Shown: one piece after another, positions 14,500 to 21,017 of the stretch
Position numbering within the stretch: position 1 is the first letter of the stretch
How the letters are laid out: every line of letters starts with the position of its first letter
Origin: a virus
Virus record (IMG/VR): IMGVR_UViG_3300025728_000017
Coordinates: 1-44,329 of that record
Strand: one strand, 5' to 3'
Length of the DNA stretch: 44,329 bases
Position numbers and translations under genes: made by a program
The notes under the pieces: generated by a model
The model's input: the letters and a program-made list of their open reading frames with translations, nothing else
What the model was told of the DNA's origin: nothing
Database searches by the model: none

Positions 14500-14743
14500 T
14501 TGTTACACCTCGTGTTTCGGTTGTTCAAAGCGTAACACGCGGAACCGAAGGGCTGTAGGACTAAAAAATCTCTAAAAGGGGTCGGCGCGATCAGGGAGAC
14601 GGCAACCCGCAGGATATGCAGATACCCCCCGAGGCCCGAGCTAGAGCCATCGCCGCCTGTAAAACCCGCAGGAATTGCGCGCAAAGAAAAGCCCCCGAAT
14701 GATCGAGGCCTTATGCGTTTTAGTTTTGCTTTGAGTGGTGGGC
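14500..14743 (-). other. Intergenic region upstream of the terminase; candidate packaging site
   Basis: This is 244 bases between the HNH gene and the terminase small subunit. It contains an imperfect terminator (14689-14712) and C/G-rich and A/T-rich tracts (for example a run of six T near 14565 on the minus strand). In cos-type phages with an HNH gene beside the terminase, the packaging site lies here. I see no proof of the site itself, and no gene. Confidence 0.4.
14689..14712 (-). terminator. Probable terminator after the packaging HNH gene
   Basis: Leftward RNA can pair AAGGCCUCG with CGGGGGCUU around a 6-base loop, with one G-G mismatch and one G-U pair, followed by UUCUUU. It is weaker than the others in this genome but rightly placed 32 bases after the HNH stop. 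Confidence 0.55.
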
Positions 14744-15094
14744 CTAACCTTTTCGGTTGGCGCCGATGCCGCCATCTGCTGCCGTCTTGATCCCGTGGCA
14801 CGGCTTGCACAATGGCTGCCAGTTGCCGCTGTCCCAGAACAGCGTCATATCGCCTCGATGATCCTTGATGTGGTCGACCAGGGTTGCTTCAGCGACTCGG
14901 CCTTGTGCCTCGCACATCCGGCAGAGCGGATGCTTAGCCAGGTAGGCAAGGCGGGCACGCTGCCACTTCCCACCATACCCACGCTGTGCTGTGGTCAACC
15001 CTTCGCGCCAAGCGTCCGGGTTCAGCATCCGCACAGCCTGCGTGCTGACCTCCTTGGCGCGAGTGGACTGCATGGTGACGCGTGACTTAGCCAC
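14744..15094 (-). CDS. HNH endonuclease (packaging-associated)
   Basis: About 116 residues. The core reads RGYGGKWQRARLAYLAKHPLC, RMCEAQGR, ATLVDHIKDHRGD, LFWDSGNWQPLC, KPCHGIKTAADGG: the complete HNH motif with two zinc-binding CxxC pairs (C-RM-C and C-KP-C) and catalytic DH. This family sits beside terminase genes in many cos phages and works with the large terminase in end cleavage. I place the start at the GTG (15094); an ATG at 15073 and a GTG at 15103 are alternatives, none with a strong ribosome binding site. It overlaps the end of the upstream gene. Confidence 0.9.
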   Translation of the reverse strand: MAKSRVTMQSTRAKEVSTQAVRMLNPDAWREGLTTAQRGYGGKWQRARLAYLAKHPLCRMCEAQGRVAEATLVDHIKDHRGDMTLFWDSGNWQPLCKPCHGIKTAADGGIGANRKG

Positions 15095-15446
15095 GTGGGC
15101 CACCCGGCAGCAAGGGCTTATCCAGTACCGCGTCTAGGATCGTGCGGCTGTTCAACCCTGTCGGCCTAGCGTTTAGCGCCTGTGGTGCGATCTGAGCCTC
15201 GCTAACCTCGGGCGGCTCTCCTTGCTTGACCAGGGTCTCTAGCGCCACGCATACGCGCTCCAGCAAAGCCGAGGAGCCGTATTCAAGCCGAGCATCAGCC
15301 CCATCCGACAAGACTAGGGGTTCAACGCCCAGCCATTTCGCCGTTGGCTCAATCGCTTGAGTCAGGTACGTGATCTGCTCTTGGCTTAGCGCCTGTGGGT
15401 AGCGCAGTACCAGTAATCCGTTGCTTGAGTTCTTCGAATCGTTCAT
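15087..15446 (-). CDS. Hypothetical protein between primase and HNH genes
   Basis: This is 119 residues from the ATG at 15446. The first nine residues (NDSKNSSN) are linker-like, then come LLVLRYPQALSQEQITYL and TAKWLGVEPLVLSDG, a short alpha/beta unit. I do not recognise the family. It overlaps the upstream 52-residue gene by 98 bases and the HNH gene by up to 8 bases, in a run of overlapping small genes. The ribosome binding site is weak, and coupling to the upstream gene is likely. Confidence 0.6.
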   Translation of the reverse strand: MNDSKNSSNGLLVLRYPQALSQEQITYLTQAIEPTAKWLGVEPLVLSDGADARLEYGSSALLERVCVALETLVKQGEPPEVSEAQIAPQALNARPTGLNSRTILDAVLDKPLLPGGPRG

Positions 15447-15507
15447 TGGCTAAGTCCAATAGTCGTTTGAGTTTTGCCCGTCGCCGGGCGCAGCCTGCGC
15501 ATGGCAT
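15349..15507 (-). CDS. Small basic CxxC protein (52 residues)
   Basis: The product begins MPCAGCARRRAKLKRLLDLA, followed by NERFEELKQRI. The start at 15507 has GGAG 7 bases upstream, a good site. Short phage proteins with an N-terminal CxxC, a basic helix and a second helix are common upstream of lysis or packaging genes, but the function is unknown. It overlaps the next gene by 98 bases in another frame. The clear ribosome binding site and the non-random composition support it as real. Confidence 0.65.
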   Translation of the reverse strand: MPCAGCARRRAKLKRLLDLANERFEELKQRITGTALPTGAKPRADHVPDSSD

Positions 15508-15664
15508 TTCTTTTCTCCGCTGATGTGCGATCAGCGTACCCGAGAACCAGCCACCAGTGAACAGCGGATCGGCCAGGGACCATTAACAGCTAAACGCGCA
15601 ATTTCTACGTGTATCAGTGAATCTGCATTTCTTGCGTCTTTCCTATTGCGTTGCAGAAAAACAG

Positions 15665-15758
15665 GGTTGCACGTTGCATTACTCCTAGACAGAGTAATGC
15701 AATGCAACCTAAACCGAGTTGCAAATAAGCAATTTGCAACCCTATTTGCAATGCAACC
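15665..15758. repeat. TTGCA-box array with two nested hairpins
   Basis: A long hairpin (15665-15709) has arms GGTTGCA and TTGCATTACTC, matched by GAGTAATGCAA and TGCAACC, with only a CG bulge and a 7-base loop. A second perfect 9-bp hairpin (15718-15740, GTTGCAAAT/ATTTGCAAC, 5-base loop) follows. A third partial copy ends at 15758. The element TTGCA or its complement TGCAA recurs about nine times in 94 bases. It lies between the primase-helicase stop and the next gene. Leftward RNA after the first hairpin has five U, so termination is possible. A replication origin or an operator array is also possible. Confidence 0.8.
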
Positions 15759-15762
15759 TTCC

Positions 15763-17730
15763 TCATTCTGCATTTTCTGCGTGTAGAAAAAGTACGCCGT
15801 TTTCCTCAAAAATGGCGCCTTTATCCAAAAGCGTTTCTTTTGCGCGGTTAAAAGCCTGATTCTTGTAGTTCTGTTTCTTGCTAGGATCGAACTGCGCGCA
15901 GAATTCATCATGAACCCTGGACGTTTCGACACCTGCTTTTACGTCTCCCATACCAAGCACATTATGGATGGCATCAAGTAAAGACAGCTCGTTCTTGCCT
16001 GTCTTCTTTTTGCTCTCTTCCGCAACGACTTTCCCGGGGCCTTTGAACTCGACAATACAGCTCGTAATGTCGTCTCCGTCTTCATCCTGCCCGAGCACTA
16101 CGGTGTGCAGGTTGAAGATGTAGCTCAGACCTTCTTGCCCGTCCTTCATCTTGCTAGTGGTGATGCTGCGAGTGTCTTTGCCACGCTCGACCTGAAGTTC
16201 GACATCACACGCCGCTTTGATGCTTGAGTGACCGCGTGATCCTTTTGAAGCATCCTTGCCGCTGTGGTGAACGAGAAGAACCATAGCGCCGCTACGGTGT
16301 GCCAGGCGTTTACACTGGGCGAGTGCCATGCCTACATCTTCGCCGCTGTTCTCATTGGCGCCGGCAGTTACTTGGGCGAAGGTATCCATCACGATCAGAT
16401 CGTAGGGTTCTCGCTCGCATACTTCTTTAATAAGGTCGGTGACCTGAGCTACGTCCATCAGGTTTGGCGTCACGTCGTATATGACGTCCATGCCAATCTT
16501 CTTGATCGCGTGCTGATGGGTATATGCCCTGATCCGTTGGCGGAAGCCGGATACACCTTCAGCCACGACATAGAGGACGCGACCGGCGGTAACGCGATGC
16601 CCGTTCCACGTCTCCAGGCCACGAGAGATTGCCGCGCACATGTCCAGGGTGGCGAAGGATTTGCCTGCACCGGATTCACCGAACAGGACACCCAGCATAG
16701 CTTTTGGGAGGAAACCTTTGACTAACCATTTCAGGGACGATTCTTGCGCCGCGAATTCGTCATCCGCTGTGATGCGGAACTTTCCACCTTTAGGCATCGG
16801 CAAAGCTTCGAATTCGTCAGCACTAGCGGTCTCGAAGCCGGTCTCATCGCCAGCTTCACGAATCATCTGCAGGATGGTCCCCATGGTCGTATAGTCGGCG
16901 CTGGTGTTGATACCGAACGAATTCCACTTCCCCTGGCAATATTCCTGCGAGGTGTACTTCGGGGAGTTCATCGACCATTCGTGCCAGATGTCGAAACCTT
17001 CGCCTTCCGTCTCGTGGTGCACGGCCATGCCGACGTTTCGCCAGTCCTCGTAATGCAGATCGTCAGGCAGCTTATTTAGCAGTTCGGTGATTTGCTCCGG
17101 CGACATGCCGAATGTCGGTTTGCCAGCGCCTACGCATTCAGCCCTGACCCGGGCCGCGCGCTTGAACCTAGTTCCGCAGAACGCCACCACGGCTTCGCTC
17201 ATCTGCGCTACGGTGTTCTCCGCACCTGTCAGCTCGGTCAGCTCGGTAACGTGGCCGGTAAAGGTCACGAAGCCTTTAGCGTGGAACGTCTCGAAGCCGA
17301 ACGAGCCGTCGGCCGGCGTGCTGTCTTTATGGTCCGGCGCTTCCCCGAGCACGAAGGCTCGTATGCCGTTTCCCGAGGGGCTTATCTCGGCGTATGTCCC
17401 TACCGTGAGATCTTCAACCCGTGGATCTATTACCCCGTCCTTGATGCAGTTATCGAAGTCCAGGGCAGTTACACCGAACTCCGGCATCAACGCTAGACCA
17501 ACGCCGGCGAAGTCATGTTTCTCGGCAAAGGCTTTCGCCTCATCAAACGTAACTAGGTTGGCGCGGTCTGCTTCCGAACCGTGGGTACCATTGCGCACTT
17601 TTCCGGAAACGTAATAGGGCATCTTGGAAGGCTTAGGGCTCCCCGGCTTCTGGCGCCAATGCCATACCAGCCACCCTTTTAGATCCCGCAGCGCGTCAGG
17701 CGCCCTCAAGTGCTCAAATTTCTTAGCCAT
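15763..17730 (-). CDS. Primase-helicase (PrimPol-like and RepA-like ATPase)
   Basis: This is 655 residues from the ATG at 17730. The GTG at 17745 seems to be part of its ribosome binding site, so I rejected it. Residues of about 1-165 look like a phage primase-polymerase: GVTALDFDNC (D91, D93) and TYAEISPSGNGIRAFV (112-127). Residues 210-290 match a PriCT-2 type linker (LHYEDWRNVGMAVHHE and W..WS..SPKY). Residues 335-560 are a RecA-like helicase of the RepA type with Walker A GESGAGKS (351-358) and Walker B DLIVMDTF (444-451), then LLVHHSGK. It should prime and unwind at the origin. It is transcribed opposite to the other replication genes, next to the HTH regulator. Confidence 0.9.
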   Translation of the reverse strand: MAKKFEHLRAPDALRDLKGWLVWHWRQKPGSPKPSKMPYYVSGKVRNGTHGSEADRANLVTFDEAKAFAEKHDFAGVGLALMPEFGVTALDFDNCIKDGVIDPRVEDLTVGTYAEISPSGNGIRAFVLGEAPDHKDSTPADGSFGFETFHAKGFVTFTGHVTELTELTGAENTVAQMSEAVVAFCGTRFKRAARVRAECVGAGKPTFGMSPEQITELLNKLPDDLHYEDWRNVGMAVHHETEGEGFDIWHEWSMNSPKYTSQEYCQGKWNSFGINTSADYTTMGTILQMIREAGDETGFETASADEFEALPMPKGGKFRITADDEFAAQESSLKWLVKGFLPKAMLGVLFGESGAGKSFATLDMCAAISRGLETWNGHRVTAGRVLYVVAEGVSGFRQRIRAYTHQHAIKKIGMDVIYDVTPNLMDVAQVTDLIKEVCEREPYDLIVMDTFAQVTAGANENSGEDVGMALAQCKRLAHRSGAMVLLVHHSGKDASKGSRGHSSIKAACDVELQVERGKDTRSITTSKMKDGQEGLSYIFNLHTVVLGQDEDGDDITSCIVEFKGPGKVVAEESKKKTGKNELSLLDAIHNVLGMGDVKAGVETSRVHDEFCAQFDPSKKQNYKNQAFNRAKETLLDKGAIFEENGVLFLHAENAE

Positions 17731-17748
17731 CTTTGCGGCTCCCACAGC

Positions 17749-18063
17749 TTATACATCCGATGGGAAATTAGGCTCTGCCAAGGCGGCTGCGTATTTTGGG
17801 TTCATCAGTTCGGTTCTAGGAATACCGTAAAGCGCTTCGATTTCCGTCACGCGTGTCAGCGGCACATAACCTTGGCTCGACCACTGCTGGACGGCCTGGT
17901 AGGACACACCTACGTCGCGTGCCATTTGGGAGAATCCGCCGGCCTTCACGATGGCATGCAGAATGCCGCTGTACTTTTTAGCCGCCATGACGGCGTTCAG
18001 CAGGCCGCCAGGCGCGCCGGTCTTAATCATTTCGTCGGTCAGTGCTTTGAGTCGCTTGTCCAT
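17749..18063 (-). CDS. HTH transcriptional regulator (Cro/YdaS-like)
   Basis: This 104-residue protein has an HTH at about residues 42-75: GGFSQMARDVGVSYQAVQQW, then VPLTRVTEIEALYGIPRTEL. This is the order of the Cro/YdaS family (a bacterial toxin-antitoxin and prophage regulator family). An extra N-terminal helical segment (1-38) is present. The start overlaps the preceding stop (TGATG). It lies at the divergence of the two arms, so it probably binds the palindromes at 18286-18317 or the early promoters. No integrase is present, so it need not be a lysogeny repressor. Confidence 0.85.
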   Translation of the reverse strand: MDKRLKALTDEMIKTGAPGGLLNAVMAAKKYSGILHAIVKAGGFSQMARDVGVSYQAVQQWSSQGYVPLTRVTEIEALYGIPRTELMNPKYAAALAEPNFPSDV

Positions 18064-18248
18064 CAGATTTTTCCTTCAAGGTCGAATCGGGCTTGGAGCA
18101 TGGCATCCGCCATCTCGTATGAAGATTTCGCTATCTGAGCCATTACATCTTTTTCAGTAGCGTAAAGGTCGCTCTGCGCCCAAACAATTGGACTCAAAGA
18201 CTCCATAGCCGCTATCGCAAAGCGATCACGCAATTCAGTTTCAGACAT
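18063..18248 (-). CDS. Small phage protein of unknown function
   Basis: This is 61 residues from the ATG at 18248 (GAGG 8 bases upstream). The longer frame to 18404 has no ribosome binding site and would cross the promoter region. The pattern LRDRFAIAAMESL with the late YEMADAMLQARFDLEG is common to a family of small phage proteins near replication and regulatory genes; the role is unknown. It is the first gene of the leftward arm. Confidence 0.75.
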   Translation of the reverse strand: MSETELRDRFAIAAMESLSPIVWAQSDLYATEKDVMAQIAKSSYEMADAMLQARFDLEGKI

Positions 18249-18285
18249 TTCTCTTACCTCGTTTGTGGATGGCGCCATCCTACAA

Positions 18286-18317
18286 CACTTGCTCAAGTGC
18301 CTGCAAGCTTGTATAAA
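18286..18317 (+). promoter_or_regulatory. Candidate rightward promoter covered by palindromes
   Basis: TTGCTC (18289-18294), 17 bases, TATAAA (18312-18317) read as a sigma-70-like promoter. The -35 box lies in the palindrome CACTTG-CT-CAAGTG (18286-18299), and CAAGCTTG (18304-18311) is a second palindrome in the spacer. The region is between divergent genes, a likely binding place for the HTH protein. Confidence 0.5.
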
Positions 18318-18367
18318 GTTGCGAAACGGCCCAAGGTGCGTCCGGATTAACGGTAGGAAAATACTAC

Positions 18368-18396
18368 TAGACAACACAAGCAATCGGTTGTACATT
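18368..18396 (+). promoter_or_regulatory. Candidate early promoter, upstream of the lipoprotein gene
   Basis: TAGACA (18368-18373), 17 bases and TACATT (18391-18396). The spacer ACACAAGCAA-TCGGTTG is nearly the same as in the promoter at 25000-25028. ACAAC and GTTGT (18371-18391) form an inverted repeat with an 11-base gap. The lipoprotein start is 30 bases downstream. Confidence 0.55.
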
Positions 18397-18425
18397 TGCT
18401 TCACACCAACACAGGAGCCCCAACC

Positions 18426-18800
18426 ATGAAACGCCTTTTAATCGCCGTTGCCATTTCCTCAACTCTTTCCGGGTGCTCGACCATCATGAACGACCGTATG
18501 ACCGACGTGCAGGTCACGTCTGAGCCAAGTGGTCAGCACTTCAGCATTACCGACGAAGATGGTCAGCGCGTCGCTACAGGCGTCACGCCGGCTAAAGTTA
18601 ACCTGGACGCTGCAGCTGGGTTCTTCGACGGGCAGACCTACCAGGTGGCGTACGACAAAGGGCCGACCGTGGAACTCGACTCGCACGTCACACCATGGTA
18701 CTGGGTCGGCTTTTGTATCAGTGTGGTGTCGGGCCTGATGGTCGACCCAGCTACCGGCGATATGTTTTCACTTCCTGATAACGTGAACGGGACTTATTGA
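18426..18800 (+). CDS. Lipoprotein, first gene of the early arm
   Basis: This is 124 residues from the ATG at 18426 (AGGAG 8 bases upstream). A signal peptide, MKRLLIAVAISSTLSGC, ends in the lipobox LSGC, so the mature protein should be acylated at Cys17. A PEGA-like stretch (VTSEPSGQHFSITDEDGQRV) follows. The C terminus has a hydrophobic PWYWVGFCISVVSGLMVDP, found in bacterial envelope lipoproteins. Made first in infection and sent to the envelope, it could block further phage adsorption or entry (compare the T5 lipoprotein Llp). That is an inference; the family role is not known. Confidence 0.8.
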   Translation: MKRLLIAVAISSTLSGCSTIMNDRMTDVQVTSEPSGQHFSITDEDGQRVATGVTPAKVNLDAAAGFFDGQTYQVAYDKGPTVELDSHVTPWYWVGFCISVVSGLMVDPATGDMFSLPDNVNGTY

Positions 18801-18801
18801 A

Positions 18802-19005
18802 ATGCCAGTCATCGGACAGCGATACGCAGACGAACTTTTGCCTACTGCTGCCAAGCCACATATCCAAAAGCTTGGTTCCGAGTGGTTATGCCAAAGCTTC
18901 TTTCACGGGATACTTGGTCACAAGCACCGCGCCATGGGTTTCGGCCATACGCCGGCCCAAGCTTATGAAACTTGGTCAAAACATTGGGGATTACAGCCAA
19001 AATGA
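18802..19005 (+). CDS. Small hypothetical protein
   Basis: This is 67 residues, MPVIGQRYADELLPTAAK. The C-terminal GFGHTPAQAYETWSKHWG resembles the GxTPxxAYxxW ending of the protein at 20350-20541, so the two may be distant relatives. It starts 1 base after the lipoprotein stop and is joined to the next gene by an ATGA overlap. The function is unknown. Confidence 0.65.
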   Translation: MPVIGQRYADELLPTAAKPHIQKLGSEWLCQSFFHGILGHKHRAMGFGHTPAQAYETWSKHWGLQPK

Positions 19006-19127
19006 AAAAGCGCCCAGCTAAACCCAAGATGCCAAAAGTCAACACCAGCGACTGCGCGAAAGGCCAGATGCATGAGGATGCCGCGCAACGTGTTGTGAAA
19101 ACCATCCCAGGAGGATTTATAGCGTGA
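19002..19127 (+). CDS. Small basic protein (41 residues)
   Basis: MKKRPAKPKMPKVNTSDCAKGQ and then a short helix. The start overlaps the previous stop (ATGA), and the stop overlaps the GTG of the DUF551 gene. It is too short to classify. The AGGAGG needed by the next gene lies in its last codons. It is real mainly by position in the overlapping chain. Confidence 0.5.
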   Translation: MKKRPAKPKMPKVNTSDCAKGQMHEDAAQRVVKTIPGGFIA

Positions 19128-19333
19128 GCCAGTGGATTAAATGTAAAGACCGTTTGCCCGAGATCGGCGTAGACGTGCTGATCCGTATCCCGACTTGCGG
19201 GCGCTGGAATGTAGAAGGCGGCTCCTATCGCGGCGACGGTGTTTGGTACGGCGCCTTCTGTTCTACGCGCGGCGGGGGCAAGTGCTACAAGGTTACTCAA
19301 TGGGCACCCGCGCCACAGGAACCAGAAGCATGA
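19124..19333 (+). CDS. DUF551 family protein
   Basis: This is 69 residues from a GTG start with AGGAGG 9 bases upstream. The pattern WIKCKDRLPEIGVDVLIRI at the N terminus and VTQWAPAPQEPEA at the C terminus is that of DUF551, small phage and prophage proteins of unknown function, often in early operons. It is joined by short overlaps to both neighbours. Confidence 0.8.
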   Translation: MSQWIKCKDRLPEIGVDVLIRIPTCGRWNVEGGSYRGDGVWYGAFCSTRGGGKCYKVTQWAPAPQEPEA

Positions 19334-19488
19334 CCCTCCAATGCCCCAAGTGCGGTAACCCTGACGTGATCCGCATGAGCAGCCTTCGCGTTATCCACTG
19401 CCCGGATTGCCATACCGATTCACCCTGGCCGTTAAAGGACGGCCAGAAGCCTTTGATAAACACCAGTCGAGGAGATCGGAAGAAATGA
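19330..19488 (+). CDS. Small zinc-ribbon protein
   Basis: This is 52 residues from the ATG at 19330. C5-x2-C8 and C25-x2-C28 (QCPKCGN and HCPDCHT) form a likely zinc ribbon of the kind found in small phage nucleic-acid-binding proteins (phage restriction alleviation and similar). The rest is short and basic. Overlaps of 4 bases with both neighbours point to one operon. Confidence 0.65.
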   Translation: MTLQCPKCGNPDVIRMSSLRVIHCPDCHTDSPWPLKDGQKPLINTSRGDRKK

Positions 19489-19679
19489 TTATTTTTGGAT
19501 GGCTTTGCCTTTTGGCAATCGCGCTCTACCTGAGCACTGCAACCCTGGTTATGGCGCGTTTGTCTCTTGGCTTCGCCGGGAAGCTCGGCGGCGAATCAAT
19601 CTTCTTTCTGCTCCTCGCCGTCGGCGCATGGTGGATTGTCTACACCAACTTCCCTTTCGAAGTAGCGCTGAAACCCTAA
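19485..19679 (+). CDS. Small membrane protein
   Basis: This is 64 residues with two hydrophobic segments (about 2-24, IIFGWLCLLAIALYLSTATL; and about 40-54, FFLLLAVGAWWIVYT). GAGGAG lies 11 bases before the ATG. It should sit in the inner membrane. The role is unknown; early membrane proteins of phages often affect host physiology or exclusion. Confidence 0.65.
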   Translation: MIIFGWLCLLAIALYLSTATLVMARLSLGFAGKLGGESIFFLLLAVGAWWIVYTNFPFEVALKP

Positions 19680-19694
19680 CCGTTCGTCGGACCT

Positions 19695-19725
19695 ACAAGC
19701 AATCGCAAGTTTTGTGTTGTATAGT
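19695..19725 (+). promoter_or_regulatory. Candidate promoter/operator sharing the ACAAGCAA element
   Basis: ACAAGCAATCG (19695-19705) matches the spacer of the early promoters at 18368 and 25000. TTTTGTGTTGT (19710-19720) is the reverse complement of their ACAACACAA. TATAGT (19720-19725) is a good -10 box but has no good -35. The gap 19680-19761 holds no gene. Confidence 0.4.
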
Positions 19726-19761
19726 GCAGTCACACAGTAAATGAAATAGGAGAAGGGCAAA

Positions 19762-20037
19762 ATGATCACCATCCACAAACACGGGGTATTCCTCGGCGAC
19801 ACCTTTACCCTCGAACTGCCGGAAGGCGCTACCTTCCTGTCGCTGCAAATGCAGCAAGGCAAACCACAGATGTGGTTCCGGGTTGAGGATTCTCGCCCTC
19901 TGCGTCGTCAGGTTTTCGGTATCTGCGGAACTGGCAACGAAATCCCACCGCAGATTGCTTCTGCGCCTTTTCTTGGCACTTTCCAAATGGACGGCGGGGC
20001 TTTGGTTATCCATGTCTTCGGCGGTATCTACGCATGA
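19762..20037 (+). CDS. DUF7352-like phage protein
   Basis: This 91-residue protein has a good ribosome binding site (TAGGAGAAGGG). The pattern ITIHKHGVFLGDTFTLELPEGATFLSLQMQ, with a late GTFQMDGGALVIHVF, is that of a very common phage family, mostly beta, with no known function (here I split it at about residues 2-31 and 74-88). It has its own upstream region with a possible promoter and starts a new run of overlapping genes. Confidence 0.75.
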   Translation: MITIHKHGVFLGDTFTLELPEGATFLSLQMQQGKPQMWFRVEDSRPLRRQVFGICGTGNEIPPQIASAPFLGTFQMDGGALVIHVFGGIYA

Positions 20038-20204
20038 ACCGCTTCAAACCTGAACAGACCGTCCGCATTAACGACACGCAGAGCGAGTACCACAAGTGCC
20101 TTGCGCGTGTCGTGAAGGTCGGTGTCAAGAGCTACGACGTAACGGTAGGTGCCACCCGCCTGCGCGTCGTCCCCGAACAACTGCTAGGAGTACGCAAGCC
20201 GTGA
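20034..20204 (+). CDS. Small hypothetical protein (56 residues)
   Basis: MNRFKPEQTVRINDTQSEYH and then RVVKVGVKSYDVTVGATRLRVV, a small beta-barrel-like (KOW/SH3-like) pattern. It overlaps the previous gene by 4 bases and holds the ribosome binding site of the next (TAGGAG). The function is unknown. Confidence 0.6.
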   Translation: MNRFKPEQTVRINDTQSEYHKCLARVVKVGVKSYDVTVGATRLRVVPEQLLGVRKP

Positions 20205-20353
20205 AGATCTTCTTTTTAGCATTGGCGGTCTTCATGGCCGGCGCTACTCAGGTACCGACCAGCTTTTCTCAAGAAGCTGACCTTTTCCTTAACTGTCTGA
20301 TCCTGCTCGGCGCCGGCATGGCTGCCTACACAGCCGGGAGTATTTCGCGATGA
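20201..20353 (+). CDS. Small membrane protein (50 residues)
   Basis: It uses a GTG start with TAGGAG 10 bases upstream. Two hydrophobic stretches (KIFFLALAVFMAGA and LNCLILLGAGMAAYTAG) flank a polar middle. It might be an inner-membrane protein or an exported peptide. It overlaps both neighbours by 4 bases. The function is unknown. Confidence 0.6.
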   Translation: MKIFFLALAVFMAGATQVPTSFSQEADLFLNCLILLGAGMAAYTAGSISR

Positions 20354-20541
20354 AACCACGTATCAAGAAAGACACTTGGAAACCAACCGGATTTACTTGC
20401 CGCTCTAAAGAAGCCGGCGGATGGAAAGGCGATTTTACCTTAATCGCCTCAGGCGATACGCCGGAGCAGGCCTACTATAACTGGCGGCAAAAGCGCTCAG
20501 CGGATCCACGCATTGTTGGGGTATCCGGAGAACAACCATGA
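20350..20541 (+). CDS. Small hypothetical protein, GxTPxxAYxxW type
   Basis: This 63-residue protein has FTCRSKEAGGWKGDFTLIAS and then GDTPEQAYYNWRQKR. The second part matches the end of the 18802-19005 protein. It is a small alpha/beta family seen in phage early operons; the role is unknown. It overlaps both neighbours by 4 bases. Confidence 0.6.
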   Translation: MKPRIKKDTWKPTGFTCRSKEAGGWKGDFTLIASGDTPEQAYYNWRQKRSADPRIVGVSGEQP

Positions 20542-20756
20542 TCACCCGCGCACAGGCTGAAGCATTATTGACCCTGGCCGAGTCGCTGGAAGCGTGCGAG
20601 CGTCAGGGGTTGCGGTTGGAAGTACCCGGACGTTCGGAGATAGTTCTGCGTAACGGTTTCTATTCGTACAACGTAGATACCTCGCAGTATTCAGAAATAA
20701 CTGCAGTATCTATCCGACTCGCCGTCAACGCGCTGATCCCAAAGCAGGAGACCTAA
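20538..20756 (+). CDS. Small hypothetical protein (72 residues)
   Basis: MITRAQAEALLTLAESLEAC, then GLRLEVPGRSEIVLRNG and ITAVSIRLAVNALIP. It reads as a compact helix-strand-helix domain. I do not recognise the family. Its end (CAGGAG) holds the ribosome binding site of the next gene, one base after its stop. Confidence 0.55.
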   Translation: MITRAQAEALLTLAESLEACERQGLRLEVPGRSEIVLRNGFYSYNVDTSQYSEITAVSIRLAVNALIPKQET

Positions 20757-20757
20757 C

Positions 20758-20826
20758 ATGGACGACGCCGACTGGATGTTCCTGACCATCGTTCTCTTGA
20801 TGCTTCTCGCGTTCTACTTCTCCTAG
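20758..20826 (+). CDS. Membrane microprotein (22 residues)
   Basis: MDDADWMFLTIVLLMLLAFYFS: an acidic N terminus and one membrane helix. CAGGAG lies 7 bases upstream and the stop overlaps the AGGAGG of the next gene. The spacing within the operon supports it as a real gene. The function is unknown; a single-span phage peptide may act on host membrane proteins. Confidence 0.55.
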   Translation: MDDADWMFLTIVLLMLLAFYFS

Positions 20827-20834
20827 GAGGCGCC

Positions 20835-21017
20835 ATGCTTAAGCCGCCAGTATCTGACTTAACCCCATGGCTGCCAGGCCACTGGATCACGCAAACAGGG
20901 TACGCACTGAACGGAAAAGACATAGACGCAGGTGTGAAAGATAACCAGCGTTGCCGAGATATGCAAATAACGACTTTTATAGTTGATTCCGTGATGCAAG
21001 AGGTGATGCGCAAATGA
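20835..21017 (+). CDS. Small hypothetical protein (60 residues)
   Basis: Starts MLKPPVSDLTPWLPGHWITQ with AGGAGG 6 bases upstream, the best ribosome binding site of this run. It contains CRDMQITTFIVDSVMQEVMRK at the end. No family is recognised. It overlaps the next gene by 4 bases. Confidence 0.55.
   Translation: MLKPPVSDLTPWLPGHWITQTGYALNGKDIDAGVKDNQRCRDMQITTFIVDSVMQEVMRK

Noticed and set aside
15531-15932. 133-codon minus-strand frame over the hairpin array
   Set aside because: Overlaps the end of the primase gene in another frame and reads through the repeats; no ribosome binding site.
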